DNA of 6,873 nucleotides from an uncultured Clostridia bacterium (GTDB taxonomy: Bacteria; Bacillota; Clostridia; TANB77; CAG-508): contig CALXVF010000066.1 of the NCBI GenBank assembly GCA_944391895.1, positions 1 to 6,873 of the forward strand, given 5' to 3'. Shown one piece after another: positions 1 to 5,432 of the stretch. Each line of letters begins with the position of its first letter. The stretch's first letter is position 1. A program made the position numbers and the translations under genes. The notes below the pieces were generated by a model. The model saw nothing but the letters and a program-made list of their open reading frames with translations, made no database searches and was not told where the DNA came from.

Positions 1-490
1 CAATATCTGTTGTTCCTCCTCCAACATCAACTACTAAATTTCCACATGGTTTTGCAATATCTATACCAGCACCAATTGCAGCTGCTACTGGTTCTTCTAT
101 TAAATATGCTTTTTTGGCTCCTGCTTGCATTGCAACATCTATAACTGCTCTTTTCTCTACTTCTGTAATTTGTGATGGTACACATATCATCATTCTAAAT
201 CCACCAAATGTATTTTTATTACATGCTTTATTTATAAAATATTTCAACATTTTTGAAGTGGCTGAAAAGTCTGAAATAACACCTTCTCTAAGTGGTCTTA
301 TTGCTAATATATTACTTGGTGTACGTCCAATCATTTTCCTTGCATCTTTTCCAACTGCTAACACTTCATTCGTATTTTTATTCATTGCTACAACTGAGGG
401 TTCTCTTAATACTATTCCTTTCCCTTTAACACATGCAACTACTGTTGCTGTTCCTAAATCAATACCTATATCTAACCCTGAGCCTATCAT
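1..490 (-). CDS. mreB: Rod shape-determining protein MreB, N-terminal part (cut by window edge)
   Basis: Actin-like ATPase that polymerises on the inner face of the cytoplasmic membrane and guides peptidoglycan synthesis along the side wall of rod-shaped cells. The 163 visible codons begin MIGSGLDIGIDLGTAT. They include the phosphate-1 loop DLGTAT (residues 11-16), the MreB signature VKGKGIVLREPSVVA (21-35), CVPSQITEVEKRAV (103-116), IEEPVAAAIGAG (131-142) and the phosphate-2 motif DVGGGTTDI (155-163). The family is usually about 330-345 residues, so roughly half is missing beyond position 1. The ATG at 490 follows GAAAGGAAG with 7 nt spacing; an ATG at 497 is out of frame. A good promoter lies just upstream. 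The paralogue Mbl is a possible alternative name, since MreB and Mbl are hard to separate from this fragment. Neighbouring dapF, on the same strand, also serves wall synthesis, but a 290-nt gap and a separate promoter argue against simple co-transcription. Confidence 0.93.
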   Translation of the reverse strand, partial: MIGSGLDIGIDLGTATVVACVKGKGIVLREPSVVAMNKNTNEVLAVGKDARKMIGRTPSNILAIRPLREGVISDFSATSKMLKYFINKACNKNTFGGFRMMICVPSQITEVEKRAVIDVAMQAGAKKAYLIEEPVAAAIGAGIDIAKPCGNLVVDVGGGTTDI

Positions 491-529
491 CTTTCATCTT
501 CCTTTCAGTATTTTAGCAAATTTATCATA

Positions 530-558
530 ATTATATTACATTTATGTCAAAATTTCAA
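530..558 (-). promoter_or_regulatory. Predicted sigma-A-type promoter of mreB
   Basis: On the minus strand, a -35 TTGAAA (558-553) and a perfect -10 TATAAT (535-530) are separated by 17 nt. The expected start near 523 gives a leader of about 33 nt before the mreB ATG. A second -35-like TTGACA (550-545) overlaps it, but its best partner, TATGAT (529-524), is only 15 nt away. This is a motif match, not shown experimentally. Confidence 0.6.
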
Positions 559-581
559 TGACCTTTTGTACAAATCGGTCA
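559..581. repeat. Imperfect palindrome abutting the mreB -35 box
   Basis: TGACC (559-563) and GGTCA (577-581) flank an inner perfect palindrome TTTGTACAAA (565-574), with one and two unpaired bases between the arms. It ends exactly where the -35 box of the predicted mreB promoter begins. It could be a protein binding site or a weak hairpin in the dapF-to-mreB transcript; there is no solid T-run directly after it on the minus strand. Confidence 0.4.
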
Positions 582-604
582 ATTTTATTTAGTTTTTTCA
601 ATGA

Positions 605-648
605 GGGACGGTCTTTGATTGAAAATATTTTCGAAAAAGATCCGTCCC
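605..648. repeat. GGGACGG hairpin element, likely a dispersed palindromic repeat
   Basis: The outer arms GGGACGG (605-611) and CCGTCCC (642-648) are exact complements. TCTT/AAGA extends the stem after a single-base bulge, and the centre is a perfect 12-nt palindrome, GAAAATATTTTC (621-632). The GC-rich ends stand out in a very AT-rich gap, which suggests an inserted unit. Similar GGGACGG-ended palindromes recur in many Firmicute genomes and resemble REP or MITE-type elements; that comparison is from memory. Only one copy is visible here, so repetition cannot be shown. It lacks a T-run on either side and does not look like a standard terminator. Confidence 0.5.
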
Positions 649-779
649 CAATATAAAATTTTAATATAAGTATTTCCATTTTTTATTAAATTTATTACAA
701 TATCTATTTTAAATTTTTCTTAATTCTTTCCATTGCTTCAACTGTACTTTTATTCCTATTTCTTTTATTCCTTCTAAAA

Positions 780-1631
780 TTATAATTCACCCTCAAAAAC
801 TTTTGTTGCAGGTCCTGTCATATATACATGATTATCTTCTTTGTTCCACTCGATTTCTAGCTTGCCTCCAAGAAGTTCTACTGTTACATTTCTTTCTGTA
901 TATCCATTTAAGACACTTGCAACAACAGATGCACAAGCACCTGTGCCACAAGCAAGTGTTTCTCCTGCTCCTCTCTCCCAAACTCTCATTTTAATATTGT
1001 GCTTATCTAAAATCTCAATAAATTCGACATTTGCTTTGTTTGGAAAATGCTTATCTGATTCTATTATTGGTCCATATTTTTCAATTTTTAATTTTTCAAT
1101 ATTGTTTGCAAAATCTATTCCATGAGGATTTCCCATAGAAACACAAGTTAATTCTTTTAAATCCTCTTCAATGTTTATATTAACTTTATAGAATTTTATT
1201 TCATCTTTTGATTTATATATTTTTCCGTCCTTGGCTGGAATTAACTTATAATCTAATATTGGCTCTCCCATATCTACTTTTACTGTCTTAACTTTTCCAT
1301 TTTCTAAATTCAAATTAAGCACTTTAATTCCTGCAAGTGTTTCAATTTTTAAAGTTGTTTTGTCTGTTAAACCTTTATCATATACATATTTACCAACACA
1401 CCTAATTCCATTTCCACACATTTCAGCTTCTGTTCCATCACTATTAAACATTTGCATTCTGAAATCAGCGACTTTGCTTTTCTTTATAAGAATTAGTCCA
1501 TCAGAACCTATTCCAAAATGTCTATCACTTACCATTTTAGCCAGTTCTGGTAATTTTTTTAATTCTTGATTGGTACAATCAATATATACATAATCATTAC
1601 CCAATCCTTCCATTTTAGTAAATTTTATCAT
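780..1631 (-). CDS. dapF: Diaminopimelate epimerase DapF
   Basis: Cytoplasmic, cofactor-independent epimerase that converts LL-diaminopimelate to meso-diaminopimelate. This is the penultimate step of lysine synthesis and the source of the peptidoglycan cross-linking residue. With the ATG at 1631 the protein is 283 residues, close to the usual 270-280. It opens with MIKFTKMEGLGNDYVYID, matching the family start K-M-x-G-x-GND. The two catalytic cysteines lie in MCGNGIRC (Cys72) and GETLACGTGAC (Cys228). Other conserved stretches are HFGIGSDGLI, FNSDGTEAE and SMGNPHGI. The frame extends to a GTG at 1640, but that codon lies inside the ribosome binding site, so the shorter start is preferred. A strong promoter lies upstream, and the regulator gene at 1855 diverges from it. 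All key residues are present and the gene looks intact. Confidence 0.97.
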   Translation of the reverse strand: MIKFTKMEGLGNDYVYIDCTNQELKKLPELAKMVSDRHFGIGSDGLILIKKSKVADFRMQMFNSDGTEAEMCGNGIRCVGKYVYDKGLTDKTTLKIETLAGIKVLNLNLENGKVKTVKVDMGEPILDYKLIPAKDGKIYKSKDEIKFYKVNINIEEDLKELTCVSMGNPHGIDFANNIEKLKIEKYGPIIESDKHFPNKANVEFIEILDKHNIKMRVWERGAGETLACGTGACASVVASVLNGYTERNVTVELLGGKLEIEWNKEDNHVYMTGPATKVFEGEL

Positions 1632-1635
1632 TTTT

Positions 1636-1643
1636 ATCACCTC
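1636..1643 (-). promoter_or_regulatory. Ribosome binding site that decides the dapF start
   Basis: GAGGTGAT on the minus strand places its AGGTG core 6 nt before the ATG at 1631. The alternative GTG start at 1640 is part of this motif and would have no ribosome binding site of its own. Confidence 0.75.
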
Positions 1644-1695
1644 ATAAGGTATAGTATTTATGAAAATATAATTATATTCTTATAAATTTGTTTTC

Positions 1696-1724
1696 ATTTT
1701 ATATTTGTTCCTTTTATTTGTCAA
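1696..1724 (-). promoter_or_regulatory. Predicted strong sigma-A-type promoter of dapF
   Basis: A perfect -35 TTGACA (1724-1719) is followed after exactly 17 nt by -10 TAAAAT (1701-1696). Transcription would start near 1689, giving a leader of about 58 nt before the ATG at 1631. A 14-nt perfect AT palindrome (1665-1678) lies just inside the leader and could be an operator or chance in AT-rich DNA. This promoter stands back to back with that of the divergent regulator gene. Confidence 0.7.
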
Positions 1725-1733
1725 TTAGATTTA

Positions 1734-1762
1734 TTGTTTCGTTCGTCTTTTTATGCTAATAT
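1734..1762 (+). promoter_or_regulatory. Predicted extended -10 promoter of the XRE regulator gene
   Basis: A -35 TTGTTT (1734-1739) is followed after 17 nt by -10 TAATAT (1757-1762). A TG one base before the -10 box (1754-1755) makes it an extended -10 element. The predicted start near 1769 leaves an 85-nt leader before the ATG at 1855. Only 9 nt separate its -35 box from that of the divergent dapF promoter. Confidence 0.6.
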
Positions 1763-1854
1763 AGTAAATGTAAAAAAAATTTGCGCACATTCCAAAATGA
1801 TTTGATAGATTTTTTATTCTTGAAATTATAGAATATCTTTGAAAGGAGGATTTT

Positions 1855-2490
1855 ATGGAATTTGGAAATAAACTTTGTGAATTAAGAAAGAAAGCTGGAT
1901 TATCTCAAGAGGAACTTTCTGAAAAGTTGGATGTTACCAGACAAACTATTTCTAATTGGGAATTAGGGCAAACTGTTCCAGATATTATTCAAGCTAAACA
2001 AATTGCAAATATTTTTAAAATTAGTTTGGATGAATTAGCAGATAATGATGTTCAGAATATTTTGGTTGAAAAAATCAGCAACACTGAAAAGTTGGCGGGG
2101 TTAATTATTAAAATACTTAAAATTTTAGGTATTGCTATAATAATCATTTTTGGCATTATTTTATTATTTATTATTTTTTCGTTTGTGGTAAGTTCTAAGA
2201 CAGGTCAATATACTACAAGTGAAATGGTTTCTGAAGTTTCTACGGATTATACTTATTTATATTGTTCTTTAGATAATACAAAATACACTTATTACATTGA
2301 ATATGATGAAAATAATAACATTTTAAGCCATAGCATTAGTTATTCTGGTGATGATACTCCTACTCCAAATTTAAAGCTCGTAAATATGGATAATTATACT
2401 AATGCTCAAGAACTTATTGATGCTATTCAAACATATTTTGAAAGTAATGGTGGTACATGTGAGATTACTAAGGATTTGAAATTTTTTTAA
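1855..2490 (+). CDS. XRE-family DNA-binding protein with one membrane helix
   Basis: Predicted membrane-anchored transcription regulator of 211 residues. Residues 5-62 form a helix-turn-helix of the XRE/Cro type: LCELRKKAGLSQEELSEKL, then the recognition part DVTRQTISNWELGQTVPD. This is close to many clostridial regulators of the form xTRQTISxWExGxxxPD. A linker with SNTEKLAG leads into one long hydrophobic helix, about residues 83-113. The tail of about 100 residues is rich in Tyr, Asn and Asp and ends near YFESNGGTCEITKDLKFF. By the usual topology the N-terminal DNA-binding part is cytoplasmic and the tail faces outward, so it may sense something at the envelope; the ligand is unknown. The start is well set by AAAGGAGG (1842-1849) 5 nt before the ATG. 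The coding frame ends in a run of seven T that forms the stop codon, and another frame stays open beyond it. Target genes are unknown; its own promoter and that of dapF are the natural candidates. Confidence 0.85.
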   Translation: MEFGNKLCELRKKAGLSQEELSEKLDVTRQTISNWELGQTVPDIIQAKQIANIFKISLDELADNDVQNILVEKISNTEKLAGLIIKILKILGIAIIIIFGIILLFIIFSFVVSSKTGQYTTSEMVSEVSTDYTYLYCSLDNTKYTYYIEYDENNNILSHSISYSGDDTPTPNLKLVNMDNYTNAQELIDAIQTYFESNGGTCEITKDLKFF

Positions 2491-2495
2491 AATTG

Positions 2496-2615
2496 ATGAC
2501 GACAGTATTTTCTGTATGTATTGCGGTAAATGGAAAAACATATAAGGTAATAGATCGTATATTATATGATGAAAACGGATGGGACGTAGGCAGAGTTCCG
2601 GATTGGTGGGGATAA
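2496..2615 (+). other. Short open frame after the regulator gene; gene remnant or frameshift tail
   Basis: An ATG-started frame of 39 codons, in the -1 frame relative to the regulator, encodes a peptide containing VNGKTYKVIDRILYDENG and ending RVPDWWG. I do not recognise it. For coding: its composition is less AT-rich than the flanks, and its stop lies only 9 nt before the terminator at 2625. Against an independent gene: no ribosome binding site sits at a usable distance from the ATG; the nearest AAGGA is over 20 nt upstream. The frame is open back to 2472, so a -1 slip or one extra T in the T7 run (2482-2488) would join it to the regulator, giving a 253-residue protein. Other possibilities are the eroded 3' end of a lost gene, or chance. 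The region 2491-2668 holds nothing else except the terminator. Confidence 0.3.
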
Positions 2616-2624
2616 TAGCACAAT

Positions 2625-2661
2625 CAATAAAGCAGGTTGCATAATGCAACCTGTTTTATTG
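2625..2661. terminator. Bidirectional rho-independent terminator between the regulator and asnB
   Basis: An 18-bp stem with a single central base (2643). The GC core is CAGGTTGCAT/ATGCAACCTG (2633-2642 and 2644-2653), flanked by AATAAA and TTTTATT arms with one G-T pair. The T-rich arms serve both strands: TTTTATT after the core on plus and TTTATT on minus. It lies 7 nt beyond the asnB stop and so ends both convergent transcripts. Confidence 0.88.
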
Positions 2662-2668
2662 TATAGTA

Positions 2669-4522
2669 TTAAATCTCAATCTCTGGTTTATATGTTTCAA
2701 GCCACATGTTTACTTGGCAAAGATATGCCATAAGTTGAGGTCCTGTCATAAGCTGGCCAAACCATGGTCTTGTAAAATATTTACCATCAGTATTTAAAAT
2801 TTCTAGTATATCCTCTTTATTTAGTAAATCAGTAATTGGAGCATTTTCATCAGCCATTATTTTACTTAGCATTCCTTTTACTTTATTTAAGTATGTTGGA
2901 TTCCATGTTTTAGGATATGGGCTTTTCTTTCTCTCTACAATTTCTTTTGGTAATTCATCTCTCATAATATATCTTAATAGTCCTTTTTCTCTACCATTTA
3001 AAGATTTAGTTTCCCATGGAATATTCCATACATATTCCGCTAAACGATAATCGCAGAAAGGAACTCTTAATTCAAACCCATTATACATACCCATTCTATC
3101 TGTTCTAGCAAGCAATGTTTGCATAAACCAATACATTGTTAAATAAGTAATTTTTCTTTTTTCTTTTGTCTCTTCAGTATCTGTTTCTAAAAGTTCTACT
3201 TCATTCAAAGTTTCATTATATCTATAATCTATATATTGTTTTAAATCAATTTTCTTTTCTATTTCTGGATTTAATAAATGTTGTCTGCCAGAGATATTTA
3301 TTGACCATGGGAAAGTTCCACTTGTAAGTGCATCTTCTCTAAAGAACCATGGGTAACCTCCAAAGATTTCATCAGCACATTCTCCCATAATCGCAACAGT
3401 TGCATTTTTCTTTACGTTTTTACAAAATAGTAAAAGTGAAGAATCTACATCAGCCATTCCTGGTAAATCTCTTGCTAGCATAGCATCTTTTAGACTATCT
3501 GCAAGTTCTGGCGTATCTAAATATATTGTATGATGCTTAGTTCCAAGTTTTTGAGTAATTAAATTTATATATTCGCTATCTGAATTTGGTTGAAAATCTG
3601 TTTTCTCAAAGTTTTTATCATTATCTACATAATCTACTGAATAAGTATCAATCATCGGAAGATTGTTTTTTCTACAATAATTTGCGGTGTAAAGTGTAAT
3701 TATGCTTGAATCCAATCCACCAGATAAAAATGTACATAATGGAACATCAGACACTAGTTGCCTTTCAATTGAATCAGTTAGTAAATCTTTGACTTTTGTA
3801 CATGTAGTTTCAAAATCGTCTGTATGAACTTTACTCTTTAATCTCCAATACTCTTGAATTTTAATTCCGCTTCTATTAAATACCATAAAGTTAGCTGGCT
3901 TTAGTTCTTCTATTCCTTTAAAAACTCCCTCTCCTGGTGTATGCGCTGGTCCCACGCCAAACAACTCTGAAATACCTGTTTTATCTATTTTAGGATATAT
4001 ACTAGGATATTCAAATAATGCTTTTATTTCTGAGGCAAATATCAGTTGATTATCTTTTATTGAGTAAAATAATGTTTTTACCCCAAAATGGTCTCTCGCC
4101 AAAAATAATTCTTTTTTACCTTCATTCCATATCGCGAATGCAAAAATTCCATTTAAATAATTTACAACATTATAACCATAGTAAATAAATGCTTTTAATA
4201 GTACTTCTGTGTCACTATGACCTTCAAAAGCGAATCCACTTTCTTCTAACGTTTTTCTTAATTCTTTTGCATTATATATTTGACCATTATATGTAATCAC
4301 ATAAGTATTACCCAAATACTTGCATATCATCGGCTGTTTTCCACCTTCGGGGTCTATAACTATTAATCTACTGTGAGCTATGCAGATATCCTCTTTTACA
4401 TAAATTCCATTTTCATCAGGTCCCCTTCTTCTTAATGTATTGTTCATGTTTTCAAGCACCTTTTGTGCTTCTTCATTTCTCATATTTCCATTATAATTTG
4501 TAAAACCTACAATTCCACACAT
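2669..4522 (-). CDS. asnB: Asparagine synthase, glutamine-hydrolysing (AsnB family)
   Basis: Cytoplasmic enzyme of 617 residues that releases ammonia from glutamine and transfers it to an ATP-activated carboxylate, normally that of aspartate, to make asparagine. The N-terminal class II glutaminase domain (about 1-210) begins MCGIVGF, so Cys2 becomes the N-terminal nucleophile. It also has RRGPDENG (32-39), AHSRL (49-53), YNGQIYN (78-84) and GHSDTEV (101-107). The synthase domain carries the pyrophosphate loop SGGLDSS (267-273), GECADEIFGGY (380-390) and LARTDRMGMYNGFELRVPF (471-489). The frame is open a further 31 codons upstream, but those run back through the preceding terminator. The ATG at 4522 has GGGAGG 9 nt upstream. 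Length matches the 610-635-residue Firmicute forms. In Bacillus subtilis and Clostridioides difficile, relatives amidate meso-DAP in peptidoglycan, so that activity is an alternative. NGQ replaces the commoner NGE in the glutaminase pocket. The gene looks intact. Confidence 0.94.
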   Translation of the reverse strand: MCGIVGFTNYNGNMRNEEAQKVLENMNNTLRRRGPDENGIYVKEDICIAHSRLIVIDPEGGKQPMICKYLGNTYVITYNGQIYNAKELRKTLEESGFAFEGHSDTEVLLKAFIYYGYNVVNYLNGIFAFAIWNEGKKELFLARDHFGVKTLFYSIKDNQLIFASEIKALFEYPSIYPKIDKTGISELFGVGPAHTPGEGVFKGIEELKPANFMVFNRSGIKIQEYWRLKSKVHTDDFETTCTKVKDLLTDSIERQLVSDVPLCTFLSGGLDSSIITLYTANYCRKNNLPMIDTYSVDYVDNDKNFEKTDFQPNSDSEYINLITQKLGTKHHTIYLDTPELADSLKDAMLARDLPGMADVDSSLLLFCKNVKKNATVAIMGECADEIFGGYPWFFREDALTSGTFPWSINISGRQHLLNPEIEKKIDLKQYIDYRYNETLNEVELLETDTEETKEKRKITYLTMYWFMQTLLARTDRMGMYNGFELRVPFCDYRLAEYVWNIPWETKSLNGREKGLLRYIMRDELPKEIVERKKSPYPKTWNPTYLNKVKGMLSKIMADENAPITDLLNKEDILEILNTDGKYFTRPWFGQLMTGPQLMAYLCQVNMWLETYKPEIEI

Positions 4523-4541
4523 ATTAATTTTCCTCCCATAA

Positions 4542-4570
4542 ATTATATGCAGAATTAATGAAGTTGATAC
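4542..4570 (-). promoter_or_regulatory. Candidate asnB promoter with very short leader
   Basis: A perfect -10 TATAAT (4547-4542) lies 17 nt after a poor -35, GTATCA (4570-4565). Both are in the 50 nt between the ispH terminator and the asnB ATG. A start 5-7 nt beyond the -10 would fall at the first G residues of GGGAGG (4537-4532), leaving a leader of about 15 nt that begins with the ribosome binding site. That is unusual, so confidence is limited. Confidence 0.35.
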
Positions 4571-4572
4571 AT

Positions 4573-4604
4573 AAAAAAGAACTTTAGGAACATTCCTAAA
4601 GTTC
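4573..4604 (-). terminator. Rho-independent terminator overlapping the ispH stop codon
   Basis: On the minus strand, an 11-bp perfect stem (GAACTTTAGGA pairing with TCCTAAAGTTC, 4604-4594 and 4589-4579) has a 4-nt loop and is followed directly by six T (4578-4573). The ispH TAG stop (4598-4596) and its last two sense codons lie inside the upstream arm. It should end the glyS-ispH transcript, leaving asnB to its own promoter or to read-through. Confidence 0.88.
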
Positions 4605-5420
4605 GAAAGACTCATTTGGAGTTGAAGCTCCTGCCATTATTCCAACTTTGTCATATATTTCTAATTCTTTCAAATTTATTTCAGGTATTTTTTCCACTAA
4701 CGCAACATTGTCACAATTGCTTTTTGCTATATCATATAGTTTCTTTGTATTAGAGCTATTTTTTCCACCTACTATTATCATGTAATCTACTTTTTTAGAT
4801 AGTTCTTCAGTCTCTTTTTGTCTAATTTCTGTTGCATTACATATTGTATTTTTTATTTCTATTTCTTTGCTATTAAGTTTTTCCTTAATTTTCTTTGAAC
4901 ATTCTTCAAATTTTTTTATACTATATGTGGTTTGTGCTAAAACAAATATCTTTTCAATTTCTTTCTGATTGATTTCTTCTAACACATTCTCTAGTTCTTC
5001 TATATCAATGCAAGTTCCATATCCATCGCAATAGCTTATAGTTCCTATATTTTCTGGATGAGTACTAGTTCCAAGTAGTATAGTATAATAACCATTTTCG
5101 TAATATTCTTGAACCAATTTATGATTTTTAAGTACATTTGGGCAAGTAAAATCTACTAAATTTATATTTAATTTTTTAGCCAAATCGTATGTTTCTTTAG
5201 GTTCTCCATGTGCTCTTATTATGCATGTTCCTTCTGCTTTTTTTATATTATCGATAGTAATTAAACCCTTTTCTTCTAAGCTATTTACTACTTCTTTATT
5301 GTGTACAAGTTCTCCTAAACAATATACTTTTTTATTTTTTTCTAACTCTTTTTTAGCTCCATCTACTGCCCTTTTCACACCATAGCAAAAACCTGCATTT
5401 TTCCCTATTATAACTTTCAT
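4596..5420 (-). CDS. ispH: 4-hydroxy-3-methylbut-2-enyl diphosphate reductase IspH (LytB)
   Basis: Cytoplasmic iron-sulfur enzyme of the last MEP-pathway step. It reduces HMBPP to isopentenyl and dimethylallyl diphosphate, the precursors of undecaprenyl phosphate, quinones and other isoprenoids. With the start at 5420 it has 274 residues, a short single-domain form without the ribosomal S1 fusion found in some Clostridia. The three cluster-binding cysteines are in GFCYGVKRA (Cys12), DFTCPNV (Cys93) and NTICNATEIRQ (Cys194). The substrate-pocket histidines are in GELVHN (His40), IRAHGE (His71) and STHPE (His121, followed by the catalytic-type Glu). Further signatures are AQTTYS, VGGKNSSNT and GASTPN. 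The ATG at 5420 has AAGGA 7 nt upstream, while the ATG at 5426 is only 1 nt from it, so the shorter form is preferred. It begins 10 nt after the glyS stop, so the two are surely co-transcribed. Confidence 0.96.
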   Translation of the reverse strand: MKVIIGKNAGFCYGVKRAVDGAKKELEKNKKVYCLGELVHNKEVVNSLEEKGLITIDNIKKAEGTCIIRAHGEPKETYDLAKKLNINLVDFTCPNVLKNHKLVQEYYENGYYTILLGTSTHPENIGTISYCDGYGTCIDIEELENVLEEINQKEIEKIFVLAQTTYSIKKFEECSKKIKEKLNSKEIEIKNTICNATEIRQKETEELSKKVDYMIIVGGKNSSNTKKLYDIAKSNCDNVALVEKIPEINLKELEIYDKVGIMAGASTPNESFEL

Positions 5421-5427
5421 ATTCATA

Positions 5428-5432
5428 TCCTT
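5428..5432 (-). promoter_or_regulatory. Ribosome binding site deciding the ispH start, overlapping the glyS stop
   Basis: AAGGA (5432-5428) shares bases with the glyS TAA stop (5433-5431). It lies 7 nt from the ATG at 5420 but only 1 nt from the ATG at 5426, which favours the former. The arrangement suggests translational coupling of ispH to glyS. Confidence 0.65.

Noticed and set aside
114..530. A 138-codon frame on the plus strand opposite mreB
   Set aside because: The opposite strand clearly encodes MreB with all its motifs; this frame is a shadow.
704..790. A GTG-started, 28-residue basic frame on the minus strand overlapping the end of dapF
   Set aside because: No ribosome binding site, very AT-rich, and a second frame is nearly as open over the same bases; chance is enough.
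1805..1840. Weak inverted repeat (ATTCT/AGAAT) in the leader of the regulator gene
   Set aside because: Five AT-rich base pairs across a 9-nt loop are expected by chance in this composition.
2493..2546. A frame reading DDSIFCMYCGKWKN, suggesting a zinc-ribbon fragment
   Set aside because: Only one CxxC pair before a stop; it competes with the longer and better frame ending at 2615, so a zinc-binding protein is not supported.
2371..2649. A 92-codon frame on the minus strand opposite the end of the regulator
   Set aside because: It runs antisense through the regulator gene and the terminator, has no family motif, and is a shadow frame.
4523..4615. A 31-codon N-terminal extension of asnB running back to an ATG at 4615
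   Set aside because: It reads through the ispH terminator and the end of ispH, lacks a ribosome binding site, and would bury the catalytic Cys2 that must be at the N-terminus.
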